A stretch of DNA of 64,000 nucleotides from Streptomyces phaeoluteigriseus (GTDB taxonomy: Bacteria; Actinomycetota; Actinomycetes; Streptomycetales; Streptomycetaceae). The DNA is taken from assembly GCF_001896135.2 (NCBI RefSeq), contig NZ_MPOH02000011.1, positions 557,837 to 621,836 of the forward strand, given 5' to 3'. Of this stretch, positions 8,561 to 16,900 are shown piece by piece (position 1 is the stretch's first letter; every line of letters begins with the position of its first letter). A program made the position numbers and the translations under genes. Under the pieces are notes generated by a model, which saw only the letters and a list, made by a program, of their open reading frames with translations, had not been told where the DNA came from and ran no database searches.

Positions 8561-9976
8561 TCAGGCGTTGACCCCGGCGGCCTTGGCGGCCTCCCGGACG
8601 GCTCCGGCCACCGCGCCGGCGACCTTGTCGTTGAAGACGCTCGGGATGATGTAGTTCGCGTTCAGCTCGTCGTCGGTCACCACCTCGGCGAGGGCCTTCG
8701 CGGCGGCGAGCATCATCTCCGTGTTGACGGTGCGGGACTGGGCGTCCAGCAGGCCGCGGAACACACCCGGGAAGACCAGCACGTTGTTGATCTGGTTGGG
8801 GAAGTCGGAGCGGCCGGTGGCCACGACCGCGGCCGTCTGGCGGGCGACCGCCGGGTCCACCTCGGGGTCCGGGTTCGCGAGCGCGAACACGATCGCGTCG
8901 TCGGCCATGGCGGCCACGTCGTCGCCGTCCAGGACGTTCGGGGCGGAGACGCCGATGAAGACGTCGGCGCCGCGCACGGCCTCCTTGAGCGTGCCGGTGA
9001 GGCCCTCGGGGTTGGTGTTGTCGGCGATCCAGCGCAGCGCCGAGCCGGGGGCCGCGTCGACGAGGTCCTCGCGGCCCGCGTGCACCACGCCGTGGATGTC
9101 GGCGACGACGGCGTTCTTCACGCCGGCCGCGATCAGCAACTTGAGGATGGCCGTGCCGGCCGCGCCCGCGCCCGACATGACGACGCGGATGTTCTCGATG
9201 GCCTTGCCCGCGACACGCAGGGCGTTCGTCAGGGCGGCGAGGACGACGATCGCCGTGCCGTGCTGGTCGTCGTGGAAGACGGGGATGTCGAGGGCCTCAC
9301 GCAGCCGGGCCTCGATCTCGAAGCAGCGGGGGGCGGAGATGTCCTCGAGGTTGATGCCGGCGAAGCCGGGGGCGATCGCCTTGACGATCTCGACGATCGC
9401 GTCGGTGTCCTGGGTGTCCAGGCAGATCGGCCAGGCGTCGATGCCGGCGAACCGCTTGAAGAGGGCGGCCTTGCCCTCCATGACCGGCAGGGCGGCCATC
9501 GGGCCGATGTTGCCGAGGCCCAGCACGGCCGAGCCGTCCGTCACGACCGCAACGGAGTTGCGCTTGATGGTGAGCCGTCGGGCGTCCTCGGGGTTCTCGG
9601 CGATCGCCATGCAGACCCGCGCCACGCCCGGCGTGTAGATCATCGAGAGGTCGTCGCGGTTGCGGATCGGATGCTTGGACTGCATCTCGATCTTGCCGCC
9701 GAGGTGCATCAGGAACGTACGGTCCGAGACCTTGCCCAGGGTGACGCCCTCGATGCCGCGGAGCTGCTCGACGATCTCGTCGGCGTGCGCGGTGGAGGTG
9801 GCCGCGATCGTGACGTCGATGCGCAGCTTCTCGTGGCCGGAGGCCGTGACGTCGAGGCCGGTGACCGAGCCTCCGTGGGACTCGACGGCCCCGGTGAGCT
9901 GGGAGACCGCGGTTCCGCTCGCGGGCACCTCCAGCCGGACCGTCATCGAGTAGGAGACGCTGGGCGCCGTTGCCAT
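8561..9976 (-). CDS. NAD-dependent malic enzyme with N-terminal ACT domain
   Basis: This 471-residue enzyme oxidatively decarboxylates malate to pyruvate. Residues ~5-85 form an ACT-like domain (MTVRLEVPASGTAVSQL), a small-ligand regulatory module. The malic-enzyme N-terminal domain includes MIYTPGVARVCMAIAE. The NAD-binding domain includes VVMSGAGAAGTAILKLLIAAGVK, whose Rossmann glycines are intact, and later FALANPDPEVDP. The upstream region carries an unusual RNA element with its own promoter and terminator, which suggests control by transcription attenuation. The NAD preference is inferred from the family and from memory of the S. coelicolor orthologue. Confidence 0.9.
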   Translation of the reverse strand: MATAPSVSYSMTVRLEVPASGTAVSQLTGAVESHGGSVTGLDVTASGHEKLRIDVTIAATSTAHADEIVEQLRGIEGVTLGKVSDRTFLMHLGGKIEMQSKHPIRNRDDLSMIYTPGVARVCMAIAENPEDARRLTIKRNSVAVVTDGSAVLGLGNIGPMAALPVMEGKAALFKRFAGIDAWPICLDTQDTDAIVEIVKAIAPGFAGINLEDISAPRCFEIEARLREALDIPVFHDDQHGTAIVVLAALTNALRVAGKAIENIRVVMSGAGAAGTAILKLLIAAGVKNAVVADIHGVVHAGREDLVDAAPGSALRWIADNTNPEGLTGTLKEAVRGADVFIGVSAPNVLDGDDVAAMADDAIVFALANPDPEVDPAVARQTAAVVATGRSDFPNQINNVLVFPGVFRGLLDAQSRTVNTEMMLAAAKALAEVVTDDELNANYIIPSVFNDKVAGAVAGAVREAAKAAGVNA

Positions 9977-10082
9977 GGCCGACTTCCTCTGCTTTCACCT
10001 GTGACGCTGGATGCGGTCCGATCGTCGCACCTACTGCCGGGTAGGCGTTAGCCACCCCTGGGTTGCGAACGTTGAGTTCACA

Positions 10083-10123
10083 ACGAAAGAGGCCCACGTC
10101 ACATGGACGTGAGCCTCTTTCGT
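10083..10123 (-). terminator. Strong hairpin between the structured RNA element and the malic enzyme gene
   Basis: The arms ACGAAAGAGGC and GCCTCTTTCGT (11 bp), one mismatch, then a 6-bp CACGTC/GACGTG inner stem form a hairpin. On the minus strand the 3' side is U-rich. It sits about 107 bases before the malic enzyme start, so it would stop transcripts from the upstream promoter unless it is bypassed. Confidence 0.65.
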
Positions 10124-10130
10124 CTGTCTA

Positions 10131-10219
10131 TGACACCGGCCCGCCATGCTCGCCTCGCGGCAAGTGGTCGCTCGTAGCGACGAAGGTTGGGCCCGGGGGC
10201 TTGGATCGAGCCGGTGTCA
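10131..10219 (-). ncRNA. Candidate structured RNA (riboswitch-like leader or small RNA) upstream of malic enzyme
   Basis: A perfect 10-bp closing stem (TGACACCGGC with GCCGGTGTCA) encloses 69 bases that hold at least two further hairpins. One is GTCGCT/AGCGAC (10167-10181). The other is GCC-GCGA-GGC (10152-10161), which reads as a GNRA tetraloop on the minus strand. A terminator-like hairpin follows seven bases later, and a -10 candidate places the RNA start at the first base of the closing stem. I do not recognise a known riboswitch class. Strand choice rests on the tetraloop, the promoter and the downstream gene. Confidence 0.5.
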
Positions 10220-10224
10220 CACCC

Positions 10225-10230
10225 AGGCTA
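10225..10230 (-). promoter_or_regulatory. Candidate -10 element TAGCCT of the structured RNA
   Basis: TAGCCT fits the TAnnnT -10 pattern and predicts transcription starting at 10218-10219, exactly where the closing stem begins. The -35 region 17 bases upstream is weak (ATGGTC). Confidence 0.4.
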
Positions 10231-10333
10231 ACAAACGGATCCCGGAAGACCATTCCCGTGCGGGGACCTTCTCGGGAATCAGCCCCCGGCCGGTTCCCGA
10301 TCAGCCCCTCCTCAGCCCGTCCTCAACCCCACC

Positions 10334-12703
10334 TCAGTCCCTCAGGAGATCGGGCACCCCGTTCCCGTCGGGCTCGTCGCGGTCCGCCGAGACGACCGTC
10401 AGCTGCTGGGTCGCCCTGGTCAGGGCCACGTACAGCACCCGCAGGCCGGCCGGGGACTCGTCGGCGATCTCGGCCGGGGAGACGACCACCGTCGCGTCGT
10501 ACTCCAGGCCCTTGGCCTCCAGGCTGCCGAGAGCCACCACGCGGTCGCCGAGCCCGGCGAGCCAGCGTCGGGCCTCCTCGCGGCGGTTCATGGCCACGAC
10601 GACGCCGACGGTGCCGTCGACCCGGTCCAGGAGGCGCCGGGCCTCCGCGCGGACGGTCTCGGCGAGGGTGTCCGTCACACCCGTGAAGCGCGGGACGACT
10701 CCCGTCGACCGGACCGCGGACGGGGACTCGGCGCCGGGCATCGCCAGCGCGAGCACCTTCGCGGCCAGCTCGGCGATCTCCGCGGGGTTGCGGTAGTTCA
10801 CGGTGAGCCGGAAGCGGCGGCGCGGGCGGCTGCCAAGGGCCTCGTCGCGGGCCTGGGCGGCCTCCTCGGGGTCGGACCAGGAGGACTGGGCCGGGTCGCC
10901 GACGACCGTCCAGGTGGCGTGCCGGCCGCGGCGGCCGACCATGCGCCACTGCATCGGCGTGAGGTCCTGGGCCTCGTCGACGATGACGTGCGCGTACTCG
11001 GTGCGCTCCTGGGCGAGGCGCTCGGCCCGCTCGCGCTGCGTCTCCTCGCGCACCGGCATCAGCTCCTCCAGGCCGGTGAGCTGGTCCAGCGGGTCGAATT
11101 CGCGTCTTCTGCGGGGGCGGGCCGGGGCGCCGAGGATCGCCTGCAGCTCGTCGAGCATCGCGATGTCGTGCACCGAGTGGCCCTCGCGCTTCAGCGAGCG
11201 GGCGACCTTGCGGACCTCGCCGGGGTTGAGGATCCGGCGGGCCCAGCGGCCGAGCCTGCGTTCGTCGGACATGGCGGCGAGGACCGACTTCGGGGTCAGC
11301 TCGGGCCACCAGGCGTCGAGGAACGCGATGAAGGAGTCCTCGCCCGTCACGTCCTCGTCGAAGGAGGAGCGCAGCTCGGCGGCCAGTTCGGGGTCGCTGT
11401 GCCGGCCGGACGCGCCGGAGCGCTCCCACAGGGCGTCCAGGAGGAGCTTGCGGGCGCGGGGGCGCAGCAGGTTGACCGGCGCGGTGCCGCTGAGGGCGCT
11501 CTCCCGGATCCGGCCGAGGTCCCCGGCCTCCAGCTCCAGCCGCCGCCCGAAGGCGACGACGCGCAGCCGGTCGGGCGTACCGGCGGGGGCGGGCGGCACG
11601 CCGTCGTCGTCCTCCCCGAACGCGAGCTGTCCGGTCGGCGCACCGGGCAGCCCCGCGTCGAGCGCCCCGCGCGCCGCCTTCCGCAGCACCTTCAGCATGC
11701 GGTACGACCCCTTCGCGCGGGCCACCGCCGGGGAGTCGTACAGGTTCGCCTCCAGGCCGTCGACGAGGGAGCCGATGGCGCGGATCGCGACCTGGCCCTC
11801 CTCGCCGAGGGAGGGCAGGACGCCCTCGGTGTACGCCACGAGCAGCGGGGTCGGGGAGACGATCAGGATGCCGCCCGCGTACCGGCGCCGGTCCTGGTAG
11901 AGGAGGTACGCCGCCCGGTGCAGGGCGACGGCGGTCTTGCCGGTGCCGGGGCCGCCCTCGACGTAGGTGACGGAGGCGGCCGGGGCACGGATGACCATGT
12001 CCTGTTCGGCCTGGATGGAGGCGACGATGTCGCGCATGGTGTGGCTGCGGGCCTGACCGAGGGCGGCCATCAGGGCGCCGTCGCCGATGACGGGCAGCTC
12101 CCGGCCGTCGAGGCGGGCCGTGAGCTGCGGGCGCATCAGGTCGTCCTCGACGCCGAGGACGCGGCGCCCCTTGGACCGGATGACCCGGCGGCGGACGACC
12201 CGGCCGGGATCCACCGGCGTCGACCGGTAGAACGGCGCGGCGGCCGGGGCCCGCCAGTCGATGACCAGCGGGGCGTACTCCTCGTCGAGGACCCCGATGC
12301 GCCCGATGTGGAGCGTCTCGGCGATGTCGGCGGTGTTGTCGGCACGGATGGCGCCCTCGGCGGGCTCCACGGCGGTGTAGGCGCCGTCGGGCCCCTTCCT
12401 GCCGTCCTTGCCGGGGAGCAGGTCGATCCGGCCGAAGAGGAAGTCCTCGAACTCGTTGTTGAGGCGGTTGAGGTGGACCCCCGCCCGGAACACCTGTGCG
12501 TCCCGCTCGGCCAGGGCGCCGGGCGTGCCGACCTGGCCGCGGCGGGCCGCGTCGTGCATGAGGAACTCGGCCTCGTGGATCTTCTCCTCGAGGCGCCGGT
12601 ACACCCGGTCCAGGTGTTCTTGTTCGACGCTGATCTCACGGTCACGAACTGAGTGGTCCTGAACCGAGTCGACCGCGGATTCCTGCTGAGCCTGAGCGGC
12701 CAC
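10334..12703 (-). CDS. HelD-type superfamily 1 helicase (RNA-polymerase-associated family)
   Basis: This 789-residue ATPase resembles UvrD-like SF1 helicases. Its N-terminus, a charged helical segment at about residues 20-90 (EQEHLDRVYRRLEEKIHEAE), is typical of HelD proteins, which insert a coiled coil into the RNA polymerase secondary channel and help remove polymerase from DNA. The Walker A motif is GGPGTGKTAVALHRAA. The Walker B and later motifs are in HVIVDEAQDLTPMQWRM and VNYRNPAEIAELA. The start is GTG with AAGGGGG upstream. Some family members (HelR) give rifamycin resistance; I see no rifamycin-associated element in the 60-bp upstream gap, so this one may be housekeeping. Confidence 0.85.
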   Translation of the reverse strand: MAAQAQQESAVDSVQDHSVRDREISVEQEHLDRVYRRLEEKIHEAEFLMHDAARRGQVGTPGALAERDAQVFRAGVHLNRLNNEFEDFLFGRIDLLPGKDGRKGPDGAYTAVEPAEGAIRADNTADIAETLHIGRIGVLDEEYAPLVIDWRAPAAAPFYRSTPVDPGRVVRRRVIRSKGRRVLGVEDDLMRPQLTARLDGRELPVIGDGALMAALGQARSHTMRDIVASIQAEQDMVIRAPAASVTYVEGGPGTGKTAVALHRAAYLLYQDRRRYAGGILIVSPTPLLVAYTEGVLPSLGEEGQVAIRAIGSLVDGLEANLYDSPAVARAKGSYRMLKVLRKAARGALDAGLPGAPTGQLAFGEDDDGVPPAPAGTPDRLRVVAFGRRLELEAGDLGRIRESALSGTAPVNLLRPRARKLLLDALWERSGASGRHSDPELAAELRSSFDEDVTGEDSFIAFLDAWWPELTPKSVLAAMSDERRLGRWARRILNPGEVRKVARSLKREGHSVHDIAMLDELQAILGAPARPRRRREFDPLDQLTGLEELMPVREETQRERAERLAQERTEYAHVIVDEAQDLTPMQWRMVGRRGRHATWTVVGDPAQSSWSDPEEAAQARDEALGSRPRRRFRLTVNYRNPAEIAELAAKVLALAMPGAESPSAVRSTGVVPRFTGVTDTLAETVRAEARRLLDRVDGTVGVVVAMNRREEARRWLAGLGDRVVALGSLEAKGLEYDATVVVSPAEIADESPAGLRVLYVALTRATQQLTVVSADRDEPDGNGVPDLLRD

Positions 12704-12763
12704 CGGGCCCCCTTCTGACGTGCTGGGCAGCCGTCAACCGTACGCGAAGGGGGCCGCTGGAGG

Positions 12764-13591
12764 CTACGGCGCGTCGACCTCGACGAGCTTCTTTCCGTCG
12801 AAGGTCATGACCTCGAAGTGGTCGATCTCGTTCGGGGTGAACGCGGCGCCGCCCTGGACGTAGAGCGGGTTCTTGGCCTGTTCGGTCTTGGCGTCGGGCA
12901 GGCCGTAGCCCCATTCCGGGACGGACCAGGACGAGATGGTCTCACGTTCGCCGTTCTTGCCGACGGCGATGAGCGAGCACTTGTTGGGACCCGCCACGTT
13001 CTTCAGTTCGACCACGGCCTCGGTGCCCCAGGCCTTCTCGCCCATGGCGACGGTCGCGGTGACGTTGGTGCCCGGGTCGGTGCCCGTGACCTTGTCGGAG
13101 AGCGTCTCGAAGGCCGACTTCGCGGGGCTCACGCCCGCCTCGATGCCGGTTCCGCCGCTGTCGTCGCCGCCGGCCGCCACGGCCACGAGCGGTCCGCCGA
13201 TGACCAGCGCGACGCCGGCCGCGATCATGTAGAGGCTGCGCCGGCGCTTCTGGGCGCGGCGGTCCGAGACCTCGACGACGAGCTTCTCGACCAGCCGCGG
13301 GCCCGGCTTCGCGGACAGGGACTCGCCGATCGCGGGGGTGCCGGCACCCGGCAGGTCCGCGAGCGCGGCCAGCATCGGCTCCATCCCGGCGAGTTCGTCG
13401 AGCTGCTGGGCGCACCACTCGCACCCGGCGAGGTGTGCCTCGAAAGCGGTTGCCTCGGCGTCGTCGAGGATCCCCAGGGCGTAGGCGCCCACGGTCTCGT
13501 GTTCGCTCGGGCTCGGAGATCCCTGCATAGATCCCTGCATAGGGCCAGACATACCCGAACCACCCGTTCCGAATCCCCCGTAAACACTCAT
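12764..13591 (-). CDS. rsuA: Anti-sigma factor with zinc-binding domain (RsuA-like)
   Basis: This 275-residue membrane protein is expected to bind and silence the ECF sigma factor encoded just upstream. The N-terminal cytoplasmic domain holds the ZAS-type motif HLAGCEWC (His-x3-Cys-x2-Cys). A single transmembrane span (SLYMIAAGVALVIGGPLVAV) follows near residue 130. The extracytoplasmic part, ~155-275, could sense the signal. Its ATG overlaps the sigma factor stop by one base (TGATG), so the pair is probably translated in fixed ratio. The longer open frame upstream is the sigma gene's shadow. Confidence 0.9.
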   Translation of the reverse strand: MSVYGGFGTGGSGMSGPMQGSMQGSPSPSEHETVGAYALGILDDAEATAFEAHLAGCEWCAQQLDELAGMEPMLAALADLPGAGTPAIGESLSAKPGPRLVEKLVVEVSDRRAQKRRRSLYMIAAGVALVIGGPLVAVAAGGDDSGGTGIEAGVSPAKSAFETLSDKVTGTDPGTNVTATVAMGEKAWGTEAVVELKNVAGPNKCSLIAVGKNGERETISSWSVPEWGYGLPDAKTEQAKNPLYVQGGAAFTPNEIDHFEVMTFDGKKLVEVDAP

Positions 13592-14166
13592 CACGCCGTC
13601 ACCCCCCGCTCCTCCAGCGCCAGCTTCATCGACCGCAGGGCGTAGAACACCCGGGAGCGGACGGTGCCGCTGGGTATGCCCAGGGTTTCGGCCGCCTCGT
13701 TGACGGTACGCCCCTTGAAATACGTCTCCACGAGCACCTCCCGGTGGGCCGGGGTCAGGTCGTCGAGAGCGTCTGACAGCGTCATCAGCCACAGCGCCTT
13801 GTCGATCTCGTCCTCCGCGGGGATGACCTCCAGCGGCGACGGGTCGACCTCCTGCGGCCGGGCCTGCCGGCTGCGGTGGCCGTCGATGACGATGCGGCGT
13901 GCGACCGTCACCAGCCAGGGGCGTACCGATCCGGTCGCCCGGTTGAGCTGACCGGCGTTCTTCCAGGCTCGGATGAGTGTCTCCTGCACGACGTCCTCGG
14001 CACGCTGCCGGTCGCCGGCGACCAGTCGCAGGACATACGCAAGAAGGGGTCCGGCATGCTCCCGATACAGAGCACGCATCAGCTCCTCATCAGGTTCCGA
14101 GGGCTGGGACATGCGATGTCGGGCCCTCGATCCACGTTCATTGGCCACGGCCGCATCCTTGCGCAC
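13591..14166 (-). CDS. sigU: ECF RNA polymerase sigma factor (SigU-like)
   Basis: This 191-residue ECF sigma factor directs RNA polymerase to a specific regulon. Region 2 is around LLAYVLRLVAGDRQRAEDVVQETLIRAWKNA. Region 4, the -35-binding helix-turn-helix, is in VLVETYFKGRTVNEAAETLGIPSGTVRSRVFYALRSM. I chose the GTG preceded by GGAGGTGGGC (a strong ribosome-binding site, five-base spacing); a start at MSQPSEPDEE, 18 codons later, is possible. It is followed without a gap by its anti-sigma gene. The equivalence to S. coelicolor SigU is from gene order and memory. Confidence 0.9.
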   Translation of the reverse strand: MRKDAAVANERGSRARHRMSQPSEPDEELMRALYREHAGPLLAYVLRLVAGDRQRAEDVVQETLIRAWKNAGQLNRATGSVRPWLVTVARRIVIDGHRSRQARPQEVDPSPLEVIPAEDEIDKALWLMTLSDALDDLTPAHREVLVETYFKGRTVNEAAETLGIPSGTVRSRVFYALRSMKLALEERGVTA

Positions 14167-14455
14167 GCCCACCTCCGGTGTCCGGGGGTTCCCCCGAGTC
14201 GGTCGCTCCCCCACCGGTACGGATGTGGTCCTGCGAGTGTTCAAACCCGAGTGACAGATTTCTGCGGGTTGACGTGACAAGGGGAACAACGAGGCACATT
14301 CCCACCCCTCTTTCTTTACATTTCCCCCACACGCGGGGAGTCGGGGCGGGCTGCCCGGCAACGGGTGAAGGTAAACAACGTGTAATCGAAATCACTTCGA
14401 CAGTGCGGTCACGAACGCCCCATAGCGGACAGCCCACTTGGCCGGTCCCGGGGAG

Positions 14456-15052
14456 TCAGGTCCGGGCGAGTGCCGCGCGGCGGCGGTGCCGGGCGACCCG
14501 TTCCCGGTTCCCGCAGACCTCGCTGGAACACCAGCGCCTGCGCCGCCCACGGGACGTGTCGACGTACACGATCGGACAGTTGTCCCCCGCGCACTGCCGC
14601 AGCGCCGCCCGCGCGACGGGGTCGGTGAGCAACTCCACCGCGTCCCGCGCGACCACCGCGAGCAGCGCCGCGCACTCCGGCTCCGCGTCCAGTTCCCGCA
14701 CGAGCGCCCCGTCCCGCATGCGTACGGCACGGGGGACCGGGGGCGCGGTACGGGCCACGGAGTTGACGTGGGCGAGGGCGGGATCGTACGCGGACCGCGT
14801 CCCGCCGGTGAGCCACCCGGACACCAACTGGCGGACGCTGCCGCGCAGTTCCCGGAAGGCGAGCGGCCAGGAGGGGCCGGCGTGGGCCAGCGGGGTGCCG
14901 GGCGGCACGAGCCCTGACCGGGCGATCCAGGCGCACAACGGCGGTAGGGAGTCGAGGCGTTCGAGGGGGTGGGCGGTGGCGAGAAGGTCCAGGCAGATCC
15001 GCCCGGCGTCGAAGCGGAGGTCATAGGGGAGCGTGCCCGTACCCAGTGCCAT
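14456..15052 (-). CDS. ABATE/CGNR zinc-finger transcriptional regulator
   Basis: This protein of about 198 residues starts at MALGTGTLPYDLRFDAGRICLDLLA, an ABATE-type N-terminal domain probably binding a small ligand. It ends with the CGNR zinc finger (CAGDNCPIVYVD then WCSSEVCGNRERVARHRRR), which binds DNA. Both Cys pairs needed for the finger are present. It stands alone between the SigU system and a repeat-rich gap. Its target is unknown. Confidence 0.85.
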   Translation of the reverse strand: MALGTGTLPYDLRFDAGRICLDLLATAHPLERLDSLPPLCAWIARSGLVPPGTPLAHAGPSWPLAFRELRGSVRQLVSGWLTGGTRSAYDPALAHVNSVARTAPPVPRAVRMRDGALVRELDAEPECAALLAVVARDAVELLTDPVARAALRQCAGDNCPIVYVDTSRGRRRRWCSSEVCGNRERVARHRRRAALART

Positions 15053-15171
15053 GTGCCTGTCACCGCCGAGGAAAGGCTGCGAGGGGAAGCGTCGCCTTTC
15101 ACAGTGGCGGGTGGAAGCGGCTCGCCGGAAGCCCCTGGACGCGGGAGTACATGGCCGCGGGTGCGTTTCGG

Positions 15172-15450
15172 CCCATCGGGCACCTCGTCCAGCCCGGCCG
15201 GGGGTGCGTCTCAGCCCACCGGGCACCTCACACAACCCGGCCGACCCGGGCACCTCGTCCAGCTCGGCCGGGGGTGCGCCTCAGCCCACCGGGCACCTCG
15301 TCCAGCTCGGCCGGGGGTGCGCCTCAGCCCACCGGGCACCTCGTACAGCCCAGCCAGGCGTGCGTCTCACCTACCAGACACCTCACACAACCCGGCCGGA
15401 CGCGCGTCTCACCCCACCAGACACCTCACACAGCCCGGCCAGGGGCCTCT
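15172..15450. repeat. About seven tandem copies of a ~43-bp unit
   Basis: The units share GGGCACCTCGTCCAGC followed by a CGGCCGGGGGTGCG(T/C)CTCAG segment. The middle units (about 15244-15330) are almost identical; outer ones are degenerate and one is shortened. The period of about 43 bp is not a multiple of three overall with the deletions, arguing against a coding repeat. Confidence 0.8.
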
Positions 15451-15513
15451 GTCTACGCCAGGACCGGATATTCCGGCCCGGCGGGGGCGTTCCCGGCGCG
15501 GAGCGGGATGTAC

Positions 15514-15540
15514 CAGCCCGTCCGGCGTTCGAGGACGAGG
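15514..15540. repeat. Dispersed Streptomyces intergenic element, copy 1
   Basis: The core CAGCCCGTCCGGCG followed by TTCGAGGACGAGG matches a short element that I recall as very common between genes in Streptomyces. A second copy is at 28287-28313 in this window. It may be part of a hairpin near gene ends; no coding role is suggested. Confidence 0.55.
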
Positions 15541-15615
15541 CCCGTTCAGGGCCGGGAAGCGGGGGTCCTGGGGCGGCCGGCCCCCGAGTCGGCCACACCG
15601 ACCCCCGTTCCCGTC

Positions 15616-16800
15616 TCACCCGTCCGAGTACTTCGCGTCGGCGGCGGGGTCCAGCGCCAGCCGGTACCCCCGCTTCACCACCGTCTGGATCAGCTTCGGC
15701 GCCCCGAGGGCGGTCCGCAGCCGGGCCATCGCCGTCTCGACGGCGTGCTCGTCCTTCCCCGCCCCCGGCAGCGCCCGCAGCAGATCGGCGCGCGGTACGA
15801 CCCATCCCGGCCGCCGCGACAGCGCCCGCAGCAGGGACATCCCGGCCGGCGGCACGGGCTTGAGGGAGCCGTCCACCAGCACGGCGTGCCCCCGGATCTC
15901 CAGCCGGTGTCCGGCGACGGGCAGCGCGCGGGCCCGGCCCGGCAGTTCCTTGCAGAGCAGTTGCACGAGCGGTCCGAGCCGGAAGCGTTCGGGCGAGACG
16001 GTGTCCACCCCGTGCGCCTGGAGGGGCAGCGCGGTGACGGGGCCGACGCAGGCCGGCAGCACGTCGTGGTGCAGGGCGGCGAGCAGCTCGGGCAGCAGGC
16101 CCCGCTCCTCGGCCCGGGACAGCAGCGAGGCGGCGGCGGGCGCGCTGGTGAAGGTGACCGCGTCCAGTCCGCGCGAGACGGTGGCGTCGAGGAGCCGGTC
16201 GACGGGCGAGATGTCCTCCGGCGGCATCCACCGGTACACGGGCACGCCCACGACCTCCGCTCCCCCGACCCGCAGCGCCTCGACGAAGCCGGGCAGCGGT
16301 TCGCCGTGCAGCTGGACGGCGATGCGGCGCCCCTCGACGCCTTCCTCCAGCAGCCGGTCGAGCACCTCGGCCATGGACTCGCTGGACGGCGACCACTTCT
16401 CGGTGAGCCCCGCGGCGCGGATCGCGCCCTTGACCTTCGGCCCGCGGGCGAGCAGTTCGACGTCGGCGAGGCGGGCGATCAGCTGTTCGCCGAGCCCCCA
16501 CCCGTCGGCGGCCTCCACCCAGCCCCGGAAGCCGATGGCGGTGGTGGCCACCACGACGTCGGGCGCCTGGTCGAGGAGTTCCTTGGTGGCGGCGAGGAGT
16601 TCGCTGTCGTCGGCGAGCGGCACGATCCGCAGGGCGGGCGCGTGCAGCACCACCGCCCCGCGCCGCTGGAGCAGCACTCCGAGCTCGTCGGCGCGGCGCG
16701 CGGCCGTCACCCCCACCGTGAAGCCGGCGAGGGGCCCGTGCTGCTCGGAGTCCTGGCTGCCCGGGTTGTGGTCCGGTCGCTGCTGTTGCTGCTCGTACAT
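15616..16800 (-). CDS. nnaR: Uroporphyrinogen-III synthase-like/winged-helix regulator (NnaR-like)
   Basis: This 394-residue two-domain protein has a HemD-like N-terminal part (~25-280, FTVGVTAARRADELGVLLQRRGA) joined to a C-terminal OmpR-type winged helix (~295-385, ALSRRPGWVVPRADLLRALPGAGKDEHAVETAMARLRTAL). In S. coelicolor the matching protein, NnaR, is an activator of nitrate/nitrite assimilation genes. Here it lies 100 bases downstream of the nitrate transporter on the same strand, fitting that role. A weak GlnR-like site (GTAAC-n6-GACAT on the minus strand, 16884-16899) sits in the gap. Confidence 0.85.
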   Translation of the reverse strand: MYEQQQQRPDHNPGSQDSEQHGPLAGFTVGVTAARRADELGVLLQRRGAVVLHAPALRIVPLADDSELLAATKELLDQAPDVVVATTAIGFRGWVEAADGWGLGEQLIARLADVELLARGPKVKGAIRAAGLTEKWSPSSESMAEVLDRLLEEGVEGRRIAVQLHGEPLPGFVEALRVGGAEVVGVPVYRWMPPEDISPVDRLLDATVSRGLDAVTFTSAPAAASLLSRAEERGLLPELLAALHHDVLPACVGPVTALPLQAHGVDTVSPERFRLGPLVQLLCKELPGRARALPVAGHRLEIRGHAVLVDGSLKPVPPAGMSLLRALSRRPGWVVPRADLLRALPGAGKDEHAVETAMARLRTALGAPKLIQTVVKRGYRLALDPAADAKYSDG

Positions 16801-16900
16801 AACACTCGTCCCGCACTGGAGTCGTTTGGACCTACATGCCGAGCGAGCCTGCCAATGGTGCGTGACAGGCTCGGTTCGGCTTCATGTCGCTGGTGTTACG

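Larger units (their letters stand above)
15053..15615. other. Repeat-rich intergenic region without a gene
   Basis: This 563-bp gap lies upstream of the CGNR gene and downstream of the nnaR stop. It holds a tandem array and a dispersed Streptomyces element, both listed separately. Open frames crossing it, on both strands, are products of the repeats: no ribosome-binding site or domain supports any of them. Confidence 0.6.

Noticed and set aside
12704..12763. Rifamycin-associated element before the HelD-type gene
   Set aside because: No 19-bp palindrome of the GGGGCTTGC type is present in the gap.
15172..15450. CRISPR array
   Set aside because: The units abut without unique spacers and are degenerate; there are no cas genes nearby.
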